The translations under genes were made by a program, and so were the position numbers. Positions 30,752 to 39,721 of a DNA stretch of 64,000 nt are shown one piece after another. Numbering within the stretch: the first letter of the stretch is position 1; each line of letters begins with the position of its first letter. The stretch lies in assembly GCF_003989665.1 (NCBI RefSeq), contig NZ_RZIJ01000025.1, forward strand, positions 31,265 to 95,264, given 5' to 3'. Below the pieces are notes generated by a model. That model had not been told where the DNA came from. It did not search any database and was given only the letters and a program-made list of their open reading frames with translations. Origin of the DNA: Azospirillum doebereinerae (GTDB lineage Bacteria; Pseudomonadota; Alphaproteobacteria; Azospirillales; Azospirillaceae).

Positions 30752-31936
30752 TCAACGCGCGGCGGGGCGCACCACGCCGTGGGCGTCGATGGGCACGTCG
30801 CGCAGCACCTGCCCGACCGTGCCGAGCGGCGCGCTGTCCGCCCCATCGGCGACGACGACCAGACCGCCGGCGTTGCCGGTGCGGATCTTCACGCCGGCCT
30901 TGTCGGGAACGCGGTAGGTGTCGCCGGCCTTCAGCACACGGGTGAAGATGATCTCGCTGCCGTCGCGGATCTGCAGCCAGCTTTCCTGCGTCGCCTTCAG
31001 CACGAGCCGAACGTTCTGGTACTGCAACCCGTAGACCTTGGCGTTCGGGTTGGCCGGGGCGGCCTCCGCTGGGCGCGGGGCCGGGGCGGCGGGAACGGCG
31101 GCCGGGGAGAGCGGCGTCGGCTCCTGCGGCGAGCCTTCGGTGTCGTCGTCCTCCGCCGGCGGCGGGGCGACGTTGGTCATGGCGGACGCGGGCGGCGCCG
31201 GAACGGCGGGCGTCGACAGCGTGGCGGCCATGGGCGGCTTGGCCGGCGGAAGCGGGGTCCCGGCGGGGGCCGGAACGCCCGCCGGCGGGCTGGCCGGAGT
31301 CGCGGTCTGGGCCGGCGCCGGGGCGGAAGGCGTGGGCGTCGGCGCCGGGCTGGCGGCGGGGGACGGAGCGGTCGGCGCAGCGGGCACCGGGGAGGACGGC
31401 AGCGCGGCGGTCTGCTGCGGCGCCGGCTCGGCCGTGGGTGGCGCGCCGTTCTTGCGCGGCACCGTGTCGAGCAGCGACACCAGACGGTCCGGCAGGGCCG
31501 GCACCAGATCGGCCACCGAACGGTCGGTCGCCGACAGATAATACCAGCCGCCGTAGACGATGCCGGCCAGCACCAGCGTCACCAGCAGCAGGGTGCCGCC
31601 GGGGATGCGCTCCTCGGTCGCCGGAGTCGGCAGGTAAAGCTGCTGCTGGCGCAGGCCCCCGGCCACCTCCTCCTTGTAGCGGGCGACGATGCCGTCGGGA
31701 TCGAGGCCGAGATACTCGGCGTAGGAGCGCAGGAAGCCGGCGGCGTAGGCCGCGCCCGGCAGGTCCGAGAAGCGCCCGTCCTCGATGGCCTGGAGATAGG
31801 GGTAGCGGATGCGCAGCATCGAGGCCACGTCGCGCAGCTCGTGCCCCAGGGCGATGCGCGTGTCGCGCAACGTCTCGGACACGGTGGGACCGGCCGCGAC
31901 CGGTTCGTAATCGTCGAAAACCTTGCGCTTGACCAT
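30752..31936 (-). CDS. RodZ-like membrane-anchored helix-turn-helix protein
   Basis: A 394-residue protein. Residues about 20-90 form an Xre-type HTH (ETLRDTRIALGHELRDVASM, then AIEDGRFSDLPGAAYAAGFL and YLGLDPDGIVARYKEEV). A transmembrane helix follows (LLLVTLVLAGIVYGGWYYL), then about 170 residues of Pro/Ala-rich linker and a C-terminal DUF4115 beta domain (VYGLQYQNVRLVLKATQESW). This is the layout of RodZ, which couples MreB to the cell wall elongation machinery, and of close cytoskeletal relatives. Position upstream of ispG matches rodZ-ispG gene order elsewhere. Confidence 0.85.
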   Translation of the reverse strand: MVKRKVFDDYEPVAAGPTVSETLRDTRIALGHELRDVASMLRIRYPYLQAIEDGRFSDLPGAAYAAGFLRSYAEYLGLDPDGIVARYKEEVAGGLRQQQLYLPTPATEERIPGGTLLLVTLVLAGIVYGGWYYLSATDRSVADLVPALPDRLVSLLDTVPRKNGAPPTAEPAPQQTAALPSSPVPAAPTAPSPAASPAPTPTPSAPAPAQTATPASPPAGVPAPAGTPLPPAKPPMAATLSTPAVPAPPASAMTNVAPPPAEDDDTEGSPQEPTPLSPAAVPAAPAPRPAEAAPANPNAKVYGLQYQNVRLVLKATQESWLQIRDGSEIIFTRVLKAGDTYRVPDKAGVKIRTGNAGGLVVVADGADSAPLGTVGQVLRDVPIDAHGVVRPAAR

Positions 31937-32080
31937 GGAACCGCCGCCTGCCTGACTGTGGCATCCTCCGGGGACGCACAGGCGGAATGGGTACGACAGC
32001 CACCCCGCCGACGCAACCCGGAACGTCGCGGCACCCTCTCCGGTCCCGGACCCGCCCTGGTGCGGGCGCGGGAGAAAGCG

Positions 32081-34372
32081 TCAGATGGAGACGCCGTGGT
32101 CCTTGGCGAAGCTCCTCAGCTTGTCGCGCAGGCTGTGGTCGGCGCCCAGATACAGCCCCGACATGTACTGCCGCAACGCCGCCACCTCCAGCGAGCGCAG
32201 CATCGTCTTCACCGGCCCGACCGAGGGCGGCGACATCGACAGCGTGCGGAAGCCGAGGCCGATCAGCGCCATGGCGTCGAGCGGCCGCCCGGCCATCTCG
32301 CCGCACAGGCTGAGCGACACCCGGTGCTTGCCGCATTCGTCGACCAGACGGCGCAGCAGGCAGAGCATCGCCGGCGACAGCGGGTCGTAGCGGTTCGAGG
32401 TGCGCGGGTTGCCCCGGTCGGCGGCGAACAGGTACTGCGTCAGGTCGTTGGAGCCGACCGACAGGAAGTCCAGCCGGGGCAGAAGCGCCGGCAGCTGCCA
32501 CAGCAGCGCCGGGACCTCGATCATCGTGCCGACGCGCAGGCGTTCCGGCGGCGCGACGCCTTGGACGGCCAGCCGCTTCAGCTCCATGTCGAGCAGGCGG
32601 CGGGCGGCGTCGAACTCGGCGACCTCGGCGATCATCGGGAACATCACCGACAGCGACCGCCCGGCCGCCGCCAGCAGCAGCGCGCGCAGCTGCTGGCGCA
32701 GCAGCGACGGGTGGTCGAGCCCGATGCGCACCGCCCGCCAGCCGAGCGCCGGGTTCTCCTCCTCGCCGCCGGTCATGTAGGGCAGCATCTTGTCGCCGCC
32801 GACGTCCAGCGTGCGGAAGATCACCGGCTTGTCGCCGGCCTCGTCCATGATGCGGCTGTAGAGGTCGGTCTGCGCCTGGACGTCCGGGTAGGACGACCGC
32901 ACCATGAAGGGGATCTCGGTGCGGTAGAGCCCGATGCCCTCCGCCCCGCTGGCGTGGAGGTGCGGCAGGTCGATCAGCAGCCCGCAGTTCAGCTGCATGG
33001 AGATCGGCACGCCGTCGCGCGTTACCGAGGGCAGGTTGCGGATCTCCGCGTAGAGCTGCTCCTTCTGGTGCTGGAGCGCGACGCTGTCGGCGAAGGCCAT
33101 CTGGATGTCTTCGGCCGGGCGGATGAACACCTTGCCGTGGTCGCCGTCGACGATCAGCTGGTCGAGCGGCTCGATCCGGTTCAGCGCGTCGGCGGCCTGC
33201 ACCACCGGGATGTTGAGCGCGCGGGCGACGATGCAGACATGGCTCGACGGCGAGCCCTCCTCCAGCAGCAACCCGCGCAGGCGGGAGCGGTCGTAGTCGA
33301 GCAGCTCCGCCGGCCCCATGGAGCGCGCGACCAGGATCATGTCGTCCGGCTGCGTCGCCCCGTCGGCGCCCGAGGTCTTGCCGGCCAGATGCTGCATCAG
33401 CCGGTTGGTCAGATCCTCGAAATCGAGCAGGCGTTCGCGGATGTAGGGGTCCGTCAGGTGGCTCATGCGGGCGCGGGTGTCGTTCTGCACCTGCTGCACC
33501 GCCGCCTCCGCCGTCAGGCCGACGCGGATCGCCTCGCGGATGCGCGACAGCCAGCCGCGATCCTCGGCGAACATCCGGTAGGTCTCCAGGATGTCGCGCG
33601 GCTCGCCCAGGCCGGCCAGCGTCGCCGCCTCCAGCAGGTCGTCGATGGCGCTGTGCATGGTGGAGAGCGCGGCGTTGAAGCGCTCCAGCTCGGCTTCCGC
33701 GTCCTCGGCGACCATCTGGCGGACGGTGAGCTGCGGGCGGTGGATCACCGCCAGCCCCATCGCCAGGCCGGGGCTCATCGCCACGCCCGAGAGCCGGGCC
33801 GGCAGCAGGACGGGGTCGCCGGTGGTGGAGACCTCCGCCGGGTTGACCAGCTCGCTCTGGGCCACCAGCTCGGCGACGACCATGGCGATGGTCTGGAGGG
33901 TCTCGACCTCCTCCTCGACGTAGGGACGGCGATCCTTGTGCTGGATCACCAGCACGCCGCGCACCTTGCCGCCGCGCAGCACCGGGACGCCGGCCATCGA
34001 CAGGAAGGGATCCTCGCCGGTCTCGGGCCGATAGGCGAAGCTGGGGTGCGAGGGCGCGTTGTCGAGCGCCACCGGGCGGGCGTGGCCGGCGATGTAGCCG
34101 ACGATGCCCTCCCCCACCCGCAGGCGGGTGTTGTGGACGGCGGTCTTGTTCAGCCCCTCGGTGGAGAAGAGTTCCAGCACCTCGCCCGCGCGCATGACGT
34201 AGCAGGAGCAGACGTCGGCCCGCATCTCCGCCGCGATCAGCGTGACGATCTTGTCCAGACGATCCTGCCCCGACCCCGACCCGGCCATGATGTCGCGGAG
34301 ATGGGCCAGAAGCCGGCGCGAGCTGGCGCCGTCGAAGCTGGGTCCCGCCGTCAGGTCGAGGGTGCTGGTCAT
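32081..34372 (-). CDS. ptsP: Phosphoenolpyruvate-protein phosphotransferase PtsP (nitrogen PTS Enzyme I)
   Basis: A 763-residue Enzyme I of the nitrogen PTS. An N-terminal GAF domain (about residues 20-160; DKIVTLIAAEMRADVCSCYV, NTRLRVGEGIVGYIAGHARP) precedes the PEP-utilising N-domain, the phosphohistidine domain with His378 in GSPSSHVCIVARALNIPVVQ, and the C-terminal PEP-binding barrel ending around LSLCGEMAGRPLDAMALIGL. It transfers phosphate from PEP to NPr and then PtsN. The start MTSTLDLTAGPSFDG was chosen because it is two bases after the upstream gene stop and matches family length. ptsN lies 4 kb downstream. Confidence 0.95.
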   Translation of the reverse strand: MTSTLDLTAGPSFDGASSRRLLAHLRDIMAGSGSGQDRLDKIVTLIAAEMRADVCSCYVMRAGEVLELFSTEGLNKTAVHNTRLRVGEGIVGYIAGHARPVALDNAPSHPSFAYRPETGEDPFLSMAGVPVLRGGKVRGVLVIQHKDRRPYVEEEVETLQTIAMVVAELVAQSELVNPAEVSTTGDPVLLPARLSGVAMSPGLAMGLAVIHRPQLTVRQMVAEDAEAELERFNAALSTMHSAIDDLLEAATLAGLGEPRDILETYRMFAEDRGWLSRIREAIRVGLTAEAAVQQVQNDTRARMSHLTDPYIRERLLDFEDLTNRLMQHLAGKTSGADGATQPDDMILVARSMGPAELLDYDRSRLRGLLLEEGSPSSHVCIVARALNIPVVQAADALNRIEPLDQLIVDGDHGKVFIRPAEDIQMAFADSVALQHQKEQLYAEIRNLPSVTRDGVPISMQLNCGLLIDLPHLHASGAEGIGLYRTEIPFMVRSSYPDVQAQTDLYSRIMDEAGDKPVIFRTLDVGGDKMLPYMTGGEEENPALGWRAVRIGLDHPSLLRQQLRALLLAAAGRSLSVMFPMIAEVAEFDAARRLLDMELKRLAVQGVAPPERLRVGTMIEVPALLWQLPALLPRLDFLSVGSNDLTQYLFAADRGNPRTSNRYDPLSPAMLCLLRRLVDECGKHRVSLSLCGEMAGRPLDAMALIGLGFRTLSMSPPSVGPVKTMLRSLEVAALRQYMSGLYLGADHSLRDKLRSFAKDHGVSI

Positions 34373-34374
34373 CG

Positions 34375-35460
34375 CTACAAGACTCCCAGTGCCGGGGGCG
34401 TTTCCGCCGCCACCCCCAACGATGCCCCATCGCCGCCGCGCCGCGCCAGCGCCGTTTCGGCCTGGGCGATCAATTCGGCCAGGATGTCGGCCACCGGCTG
34501 CTCGCGGGTGACGAGGCCGACGCTCTGCCCGGCCATCAGCGACCCCATTTCGACGTCGCCGTCGATCACCGCGCGGCGCAGCGCGCCGGCCCAGAAATGC
34601 TCGATCTCCAGCAGCCCCTCGTCGCGGGTCAGGGCGCCGGCGTCGACCTTGGCGATGACGGCGCGCTGGAGGTCCATGAACGCCTTGCTGCCGGCGTTGG
34701 CAAGGGCGCGGACGGGGATCACCGGGAAACGCGGGTCGATCTGCACCGACGCCTGAGCGTCCCGCGCCGACGCGCGGATGAAGGTCTGCTTGAAGGCCGG
34801 GTGCGCGATGGATTCGGTGGCGCAGACGAAACGCGTGCCGATCTGCACCCCCGCCGCCCCCAGCTCCAGCGCGGCGACGATGGCCTCGCCGCGCCCGATG
34901 CCGCCGGCCACGAAGACCGGGACCTCGCGCAGGTCGGGCAGGATCTCCTGCGCCAGCACGGTGGTGGAAACCGGGCCAATGTGGCCGCCGGCCTCCGTCC
35001 CCTCGATCACCAGGGCGTCGGCGCCCTGCTTGACCATGCGCCGGCCGCTGACCAGCGTCGGCGCGAAGGCCATCGCCTTGGCGCCGCCGTCCTTGATGCG
35101 GCGCAGCGTGGCGCCGGACGGAAAGCCGCCCGCGATCACGACGTGGCCGACCGCCTGCTCGCGGCAGACGTCGAGCAGCCGGTCGAGCTCGGGGTGCATG
35201 TTGATCAGGTTGACGCCGAACGGCTCGGCCGTCAGCGCCTTGGTGCCGGCGATTTCCGCCGCAAGCTGGTCCGGCGCCATCGACCCGCAGGCCAGCACGC
35301 CGAAACCGCCCGCGTTCGAGATCGCCGAAACCAGATGCCGCTCCGACACCCAGCTCATCGCACCGCCCATCACGGCGGTGCGCGTGCCGAGGAAGGCGCA
35401 GCCGCGCGCCCAAAGCCGGTCGAGCCGTGCCCGTGCCCGTGCCCTTGACGCCGTGGTCAT
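34375..35460 (-). CDS. Nitronate monooxygenase-family flavoprotein
   Basis: A 361-residue FMN-dependent TIM-barrel protein. GTRTAVMGGAMSWVSERHLV, AISNAGGFGVLACGSM and ADALVIEGTEAGGHIGPVST (conserved His-Ile-Gly) define the 2-nitropropane dioxygenase/nitronate monooxygenase group; VFVAGGIGRGEAIVAALELG is the phosphate-binding region and GAAGVQIGTRFVCATESIAH the end of the barrel. Some members are enoyl-ACP reductases (FabK), so activity is not settled. The ATG at 35460 has GGGAAGGG upstream; a longer start at 35511 would overlap lysC. Confidence 0.88.
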   Translation of the reverse strand: MTTASRARARARLDRLWARGCAFLGTRTAVMGGAMSWVSERHLVSAISNAGGFGVLACGSMAPDQLAAEIAGTKALTAEPFGVNLINMHPELDRLLDVCREQAVGHVVIAGGFPSGATLRRIKDGGAKAMAFAPTLVSGRRMVKQGADALVIEGTEAGGHIGPVSTTVLAQEILPDLREVPVFVAGGIGRGEAIVAALELGAAGVQIGTRFVCATESIAHPAFKQTFIRASARDAQASVQIDPRFPVIPVRALANAGSKAFMDLQRAVIAKVDAGALTRDEGLLEIEHFWAGALRRAVIDGDVEMGSLMAGQSVGLVTREQPVADILAELIAQAETALARRGGDGASLGVAAETPPALGVL

Positions 35461-35491
35461 ACGGCCCTTCCCCTCTTCCTCGACGCCGCGA

Positions 35492-36727
35492 TCAGGCGGC
35501 GTCCAGACCATAGGCGGTGTGCAGGGCGCGCAGCGCCAGCTCCGCGTACTCCTCGGCGATCAGGACCGAAATCTTGATCTCCGAGGTGGAAATGACCTGG
35601 ATGTTGATGCCCTTGTCGGCCAGCGCCTTGAACATGCGCTGCGCGACGCCCGCGTGGCTGCGCATGCCGACCCCGATGACCGACACCTTGACGACGTTGG
35701 CGTCCGAGACGATGCGCTTGTAGTTCAGCGTCTCCTTCGCGTCCTCCAGCACCTTCACGCCGCGGGCGAGATCCGCCTTGCCGACGGTGAAGGTCATGTC
35801 GGTGGACTTGCCGTCCTCCGACACGTTCTGGACGATCATGTCGACGTTGACGGCGTTGTCGGTCAGCGGACCGAAGATGGCGGCGGCCACGCCCGGGCTG
35901 TCGGCGACGCCGACCAGGGTGATCTTCGCCTCGTCGCGGCTGTAGGCGATGCCGCTCACAACTTCCTTTTCCACGATCTCGTCCTCGTCAACAACCAGGG
36001 TTCCGGGAAGCGCGCTGCCCGCCGCCGCCTCGAAGCTCGACAGCACCTGCACGCGCACGCGGTGGTTCATCGCCATCTCGACCGAGCGCGTCTGGAGCAC
36101 CTTGGCGCCTTGCGAAGCCAGCTCCAGCATCTCCTCGTAGGTGATCTTGTCGAGCTTGCGGGCCTTGCTGACGATGCGCGGGTCGGTGGTGTAGACGCCG
36201 TCCACGTCGGTGTAGATGTCGCAGCGGTCGGCCTTCACCGCCGCCGCCAGCGCCACCGCCGAGGTGTCGGAGCCGCCACGGCCCAGCGTGGTGATGCGCC
36301 CCTCCGTCGTCACGCCCTGGAACCCGGCGACCACGGCGACTTCGCCGGTCTGCATGGAGGTTTCCATTTGCGTGGTGTCGATGGAGACGATGCGCGCCTT
36401 CCCGTGCGTGTCGTCGGTGCGGATCGGAATCTGCCAGCCGGCCCACGAGCGCGCCGGAATGCCGATGGACTGCAGCGCGATGGCCAGGAGACCCGAGGTC
36501 ACCTGCTCGCCCGACGCGACGATGGCGTCGTATTCGCGGGCGTCGTGCAGCTTGTCGATCTCGTTGCAGTACTTGACGAGCTGGTTGGTCACGCCGGACA
36601 TCGCCGACACGACGACGGCGACCTGATGCCCCGCCTTGACTTCCTGCTCGACCTTCCGGGCCACGTTCTTGATGCGGTCGATGTCGCCGACCGACGTGCC
36701 TCCGAATTTCAGGACGATCCGCGCCAT
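35492..36727 (-). CDS. lysC: Aspartate kinase
   Basis: A 411-residue monofunctional aspartokinase, first enzyme toward Lys, Thr, Met and diaminopimelate. ARIVLKFGGTSVGDIDRIKN holds the ATP motif KFGGTSV; GRGGSDTSAVALAAAVKADR and CDIYTDVDGVYTTDPRIVSK are substrate and nucleotide motifs; two C-terminal ACT domains (about 265-405; KITLVGVADSPGVAAAIFGP and VSVIGVGMRSHAGVAQRMFK) imply allosteric control by Lys and/or Thr. It heads the minus-strand lysC-nitronate monooxygenase-ptsP group. Confidence 0.97.
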   Translation of the reverse strand: MARIVLKFGGTSVGDIDRIKNVARKVEQEVKAGHQVAVVVSAMSGVTNQLVKYCNEIDKLHDAREYDAIVASGEQVTSGLLAIALQSIGIPARSWAGWQIPIRTDDTHGKARIVSIDTTQMETSMQTGEVAVVAGFQGVTTEGRITTLGRGGSDTSAVALAAAVKADRCDIYTDVDGVYTTDPRIVSKARKLDKITYEEMLELASQGAKVLQTRSVEMAMNHRVRVQVLSSFEAAAGSALPGTLVVDEDEIVEKEVVSGIAYSRDEAKITLVGVADSPGVAAAIFGPLTDNAVNVDMIVQNVSEDGKSTDMTFTVGKADLARGVKVLEDAKETLNYKRIVSDANVVKVSVIGVGMRSHAGVAQRMFKALADKGINIQVISTSEIKISVLIAEEYAELALRALHTAYGLDAA

Positions 36728-36896
36728 ACCTCACACCAATCTCTGGCCGCCCGAGCGAAAGCTCGAAAAAGGGCGGCGTGCGGCACCCCCGCTCTACCGT
36801 TGCCGGCGCGGGGCGGCGTATCCATACTCCCTCGACCGCAGCGAGGCAAGTTGCCCCGCGTGCCGATTGCCAACCAGCCCACGGAAATCCCACCCC

Positions 36897-37685
36897 ATGA
36901 CCGCGACCGCCGGAACCCCGCACGCCACGACCGCCGGAACGATCCACGGCACGGCCAGCACGATCGATCCCGAGGACGTCGCCCGCTTTTCCGCCATCGC
37001 CGCCGAATGGTGGGATCCCGCCGGCAAGTTCCGCCCGCTGCACCGCCTGAACCCGCTGCGCCTCGCCTACATCCGCGACGCGCTGTGCCGGCGCCTGGGC
37101 CGCGACCCGCTGGCGCCCCGGCCGCTGGAGGGGGTGAGGGTGGTGGACATCGGCTGCGGCGGCGGGTTGCTGGCCGAGCCGATGGCCCGCATGGGCGCCA
37201 CGGTGGTCGGGGTCGACGCCTCGGAGAAGAACATCGGGACGGCGGCCACCCACGCCGCCGAGACCGGCACGACGGTCGATTACCGCGCCACCACGGCCGA
37301 GGCGCTTGCGGCTGGCGGCGAGCGCTTCGACGCGGTGCTGGCGATGGAGGTGATCGAGCACGTCGCCGACGTGGACCTGTTCGTGAAGTCCTGCACCGAC
37401 CTGCTGGCGCCGGGCGGCGCGCTGTTCCTCTCCACGCTGAACCGGACGCCGAAATCCTTCGCGCTCGCCATCGTCGGCGCGGAGTACATCCTGCGCTGGA
37501 TGCCGCGCGGCACCCACAACTGGCGCCAGTTCCTGCGCCCGTCCGAACTCAACGCCGCCGTACGCGCGTACGGGCTGGCCGTACGCGACCTGACCGGCGT
37601 GACGTACAACCCGTTGACCGACGAGTTCCGACTGAACGCGCGGGATCTGGAGGTGAACTACATGGGGTGGGCGGAACGGGTGTGA
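36897..37685 (+). CDS. ubiG: 3-demethylubiquinone-9/2-polyprenyl-6-hydroxyphenol O-methyltransferase
   Basis: A 262-residue methyltransferase for both O-methylation steps of ubiquinone. STIDPEDVARFSAIAAEWWD and HRLNPLRLAYIRDALCRRLG are the UbiG N-terminal signatures; VVDIGCGGGLLAEPMARMGA is SAM motif I, followed by VEHVADVDLFVKSC-type motif (AMEVIEHVADVDLFVKSC). The ATG at 36897 matches the family start. Four GTAC sites lie within 48 bases near the 3' end. Confidence 0.96.
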   Translation: MTATAGTPHATTAGTIHGTASTIDPEDVARFSAIAAEWWDPAGKFRPLHRLNPLRLAYIRDALCRRLGRDPLAPRPLEGVRVVDIGCGGGLLAEPMARMGATVVGVDASEKNIGTAATHAAETGTTVDYRATTAEALAAGGERFDAVLAMEVIEHVADVDLFVKSCTDLLAPGGALFLSTLNRTPKSFALAIVGAEYILRWMPRGTHNWRQFLRPSELNAAVRAYGLAVRDLTGVTYNPLTDEFRLNARDLEVNYMGWAERV

Positions 37686-37691
37686 GGAAAA

Positions 37692-37841
37692 GCCCTCTCC
37701 CGCCCCGGGAGAGGGAGGGGACCCATGCGGCAGCATGGGGAGGGTGAGGGGCTATCGGGCGTGGTACGAAATCCATGTCCCGATAGCCCCTCACCCTTCC
37801 CGCTATCGCGGGCCCCTTCCCTCTCCCGGGGCGGGAGAGGG
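37692..37841. repeat. Large CCCTCTCCC-type inverted repeat after ubiG
   Basis: CCCTCTCCCGCCCCGGGAGA on the left is matched by its reverse complement near 37820-37841; inner arms TGAGGGGCTATCGGG at about 37745-37759 and CCCGATAGCCCCTCA at about 37779-37793 are perfect complements. The left arm carries a CCCATGCGGCAGCATGGGG hairpin and the right arm a CCCGCTATCGCGGG hairpin. It separates the convergent ubiG and Uma2 genes and could end transcription from either side. Confidence 0.88.
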
Positions 37842-37847
37842 AGTTGG

Positions 37848-38393
37848 TCAATCCTCGTAAACGGCTTCCAGAGGCACGCTCAACCCCAAGGACTCCAGCA
37901 TGACCATCCCCTCCGTGACGATGTCGGCCATCCAATGGGCACCATCACGGCGGTAGATCTCAATCCGGCGTTCGTTCTGCGCCACCAGCACGATCTCGCG
38001 CAGGGATGGGATGGTCTGGTAGTTCACCCGCTTCTCGCGGCGGTCGACGGCCTCGGTGCTGTCCGACAGCACCTCCACGACCAGCGAAGGGGCCTGGACG
38101 ACATAAGGGTCGTCGTCGCCCGGATGACACGTCACCACCAGATCGGGATAATAATAGGCGTTCGCCGCCTCGACGCGCACCTTCACGTCGTTCGCGTAGG
38201 CGCTGCATCCACGCCCTCGCGCAGCCTGCCGCAAAGCCACAAACACATTCCCGACGATCCCCGCATGCCGACGGCTCGCGCCCACCATGGCAAAGATCTC
38301 GCCGTCGACATACTCGTGGCGAACCTCGGCCACCCTTTCCATGGAAAGGTAGTCCTCGGGCGAAATCCACGGCTTGCGCGGAGCGTTCGGCAT
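37848..38393 (-). CDS. Uma2-family endonuclease (DUF820)
   Basis: A 181-residue protein of the Uma2 (DUF820) PD-(D/E)xK group. WISPEDYLSMERVAEVRHEY and GEIFAMVGASRRHAGIVGNV are family markers; candidate catalytic residues are Asp84 in YYYPDLVV, Glu107 in SLVVEVLS and Lys121 in DRREKRVNYQ. The ATG at 38393 was chosen since family members begin about 10 residues before the first marker. Uma2 genes are abundant in cyanobacteria and scattered elsewhere; the role is unknown. It sits beside a large inverted repeat with related sequence. Confidence 0.9.
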   Translation of the reverse strand: MPNAPRKPWISPEDYLSMERVAEVRHEYVDGEIFAMVGASRRHAGIVGNVFVALRQAARGRGCSAYANDVKVRVEAANAYYYPDLVVTCHPGDDDPYVVQAPSLVVEVLSDSTEAVDRREKRVNYQTIPSLREIVLVAQNERRIEIYRRDGAHWMADIVTEGMVMLESLGLSVPLEAVYED

Positions 38394-38435
38394 GAACTGA
38401 TCATAACGCGCCTGCACAGCCCCCGCCACCGCCCC

Positions 38436-38472
38436 AAAAGAAAAAGGGCCGCGCAACGGATGCGGCGGCCCT
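38436..38472 (-). terminator. Rho-independent terminator after ptsN
   Basis: On the minus strand GGGCCGC and GCGGCCC form a stem around about 12 bases, followed by TTTTTCTTTT. It lies 22 bases after the ptsN stop, ending the lpt-rpoN-hpf-ptsN group. Confidence 0.85.
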
Positions 38473-38494
38473 TGTCGGTTGCGTGAAGCACCCG

Positions 38495-38953
38495 TCAGGC
38501 GGTGGGGCTGGCCTCGTGCTGGGTCAGCAAGGCGTAGATCGCGTCGCCCGATTGGGCGCCGCGCAGTTTCTCGCACATCGACTGGTCGCGCAGCAGCCGC
38601 GACACGCGGGCCAGCGCCTTCAGATGATCGGCACCCGCCTGTTCCGGGGCCAGCAGAAGAAAGATCAGATCGACCGGCTGCTCATCGATGGCATCGAAAT
38701 CGATGGGCCGCTCCAAGCGGGCGAAGACGCCGTGGACGCGGTCGAGGCTGGACAGCTTGCCGTGGGGGATGGCGATGCCATGCCCCACGCCGGTCGTGCC
38801 CAGCCGTTCGCGTTCCAGGAGGACGTCGAAGATCGCCCGCTCGTGCTGACCGGTCAGCTCGGACGCTTTGCGCGCCAGCTCCTGCAAGGCCTGCTTCTTG
38901 TTGCCGGCCTTGAGGTTCGGGAGGATGGCGAGCGGCGTGATGAGGTCGAGCAT
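38495..38953 (-). CDS. ptsN: Nitrogen PTS EIIA protein
   Basis: A 152-residue EIIA(Ntr) protein. The start LDLITPLAILPNLKAGNKKQ and LERERLGTTGVGHGIAIPHG contain phosphorylatable His64; FFL-type segment DFDAIDEQPVDLIFLLLAPE is conserved. It receives phosphate from PtsP through NPr and in proteobacteria regulates potassium transport, nitrogen metabolism and stress responses. It lies 36 bases after hpf. Confidence 0.96.
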   Translation of the reverse strand: MLDLITPLAILPNLKAGNKKQALQELARKASELTGQHERAIFDVLLERERLGTTGVGHGIAIPHGKLSSLDRVHGVFARLERPIDFDAIDEQPVDLIFLLLAPEQAGADHLKALARVSRLLRDQSMCEKLRGAQSGDAIYALLTQHEASPTA

Positions 38954-38989
38954 GACGCGTCGGACCGGGGGAGGGGTCGGCGCCTGGGG

Positions 38990-39595
38990 TCAGGCGCCGG
39001 CCTTCTCCGTCGGATCGACCCAGCCGATGTTCCCGTCGACGCGGCGGTAGACCATGTTCAGACGGCCGTGCACGCCGTTGTGGAACATCAGCGCCGGAGC
39101 CTGCGCCAACTCCAGCCGCATCACCGCCTCGCTGACCGAGAGCGTCGCGATCGAGGTCTCCATCTCGGCCACGACCATCGGCTGGTGGGCACCGTCGGCG
39201 TTGCTCTCCGCCGGGGCCTCGGCCTCGTCGCGGTGATCCTCGGCCTCGGCCTCCAGGATCTGGTAGCGGGCCGGCAGCGCCTCGGCGCCGTTCTCGGCGG
39301 TGTGGTGGTCGCGCAGGCGGCCCTTGTAGCGGCGCAGGCGCTTGGCCAGCTTGTCGCAAGCGGTGTCGAAGGCCGGGTACGGCTCCGTCGCGTCGGCCGT
39401 GCTCTGCAGGACGATCCCCCGGCCCACATGGACCTGGATGTCGGCCTTGTAGAGATGGGCGTCCTTCGTCAGGACGACGTTGGCCTCGATCGGCTTGTTG
39501 AAGTACTTGCCGACCACGGCGGTCAGGCTGTCGGCCACATGGGTGCGCAGAGCGTCACCCACGTCCAGCTGCTTGCCTTTGACAGTCAGTTGCAT
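38990..39595 (-). CDS. hpf: Ribosome hibernation promoting factor, long form
   Basis: A 201-residue protein with an N-terminal ribosome-binding domain (QLTVKGKQLDVGDALRTHVA; FNKPIEANVVLTKDAHLYKA) and a C-terminal dimerisation domain (MLFHNGVHG-like ALMFHNGVHGRLNMVYRRVD, ending GNIGWVDPTEKAGA), separated by an acidic linker. Long HPF binds the 30S decoding centre and dimerises ribosomes as inactive 100S particles in stationary phase. The order rpoN-hpf-ptsN is conserved in proteobacteria. Confidence 0.95.
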   Translation of the reverse strand: MQLTVKGKQLDVGDALRTHVADSLTAVVGKYFNKPIEANVVLTKDAHLYKADIQVHVGRGIVLQSTADATEPYPAFDTACDKLAKRLRRYKGRLRDHHTAENGAEALPARYQILEAEAEDHRDEAEAPAESNADGAHQPMVVAEMETSIATLSVSEAVMRLELAQAPALMFHNGVHGRLNMVYRRVDGNIGWVDPTEKAGA

Positions 39596-39721
39596 GTTGG
39601 AACGTTTCCAATAATTGGTCCGCTGGGGACGGTGTGGAGACGGCGTGCCGCCGCATGCGGGTCGGGAACCATAGTCAGGGGTCCATAGGCTGTCAACGAA
39701 GCCCGCCCCTTCGAGTTCCGG

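Noticed and set aside
32081..35413. ptsP frame extended upstream to 1110 codons
   Set aside because: The extension is the frame-shifted shadow of the nitronate monooxygenase-like gene; similarity to PtsP begins only at the ATG at 34372.
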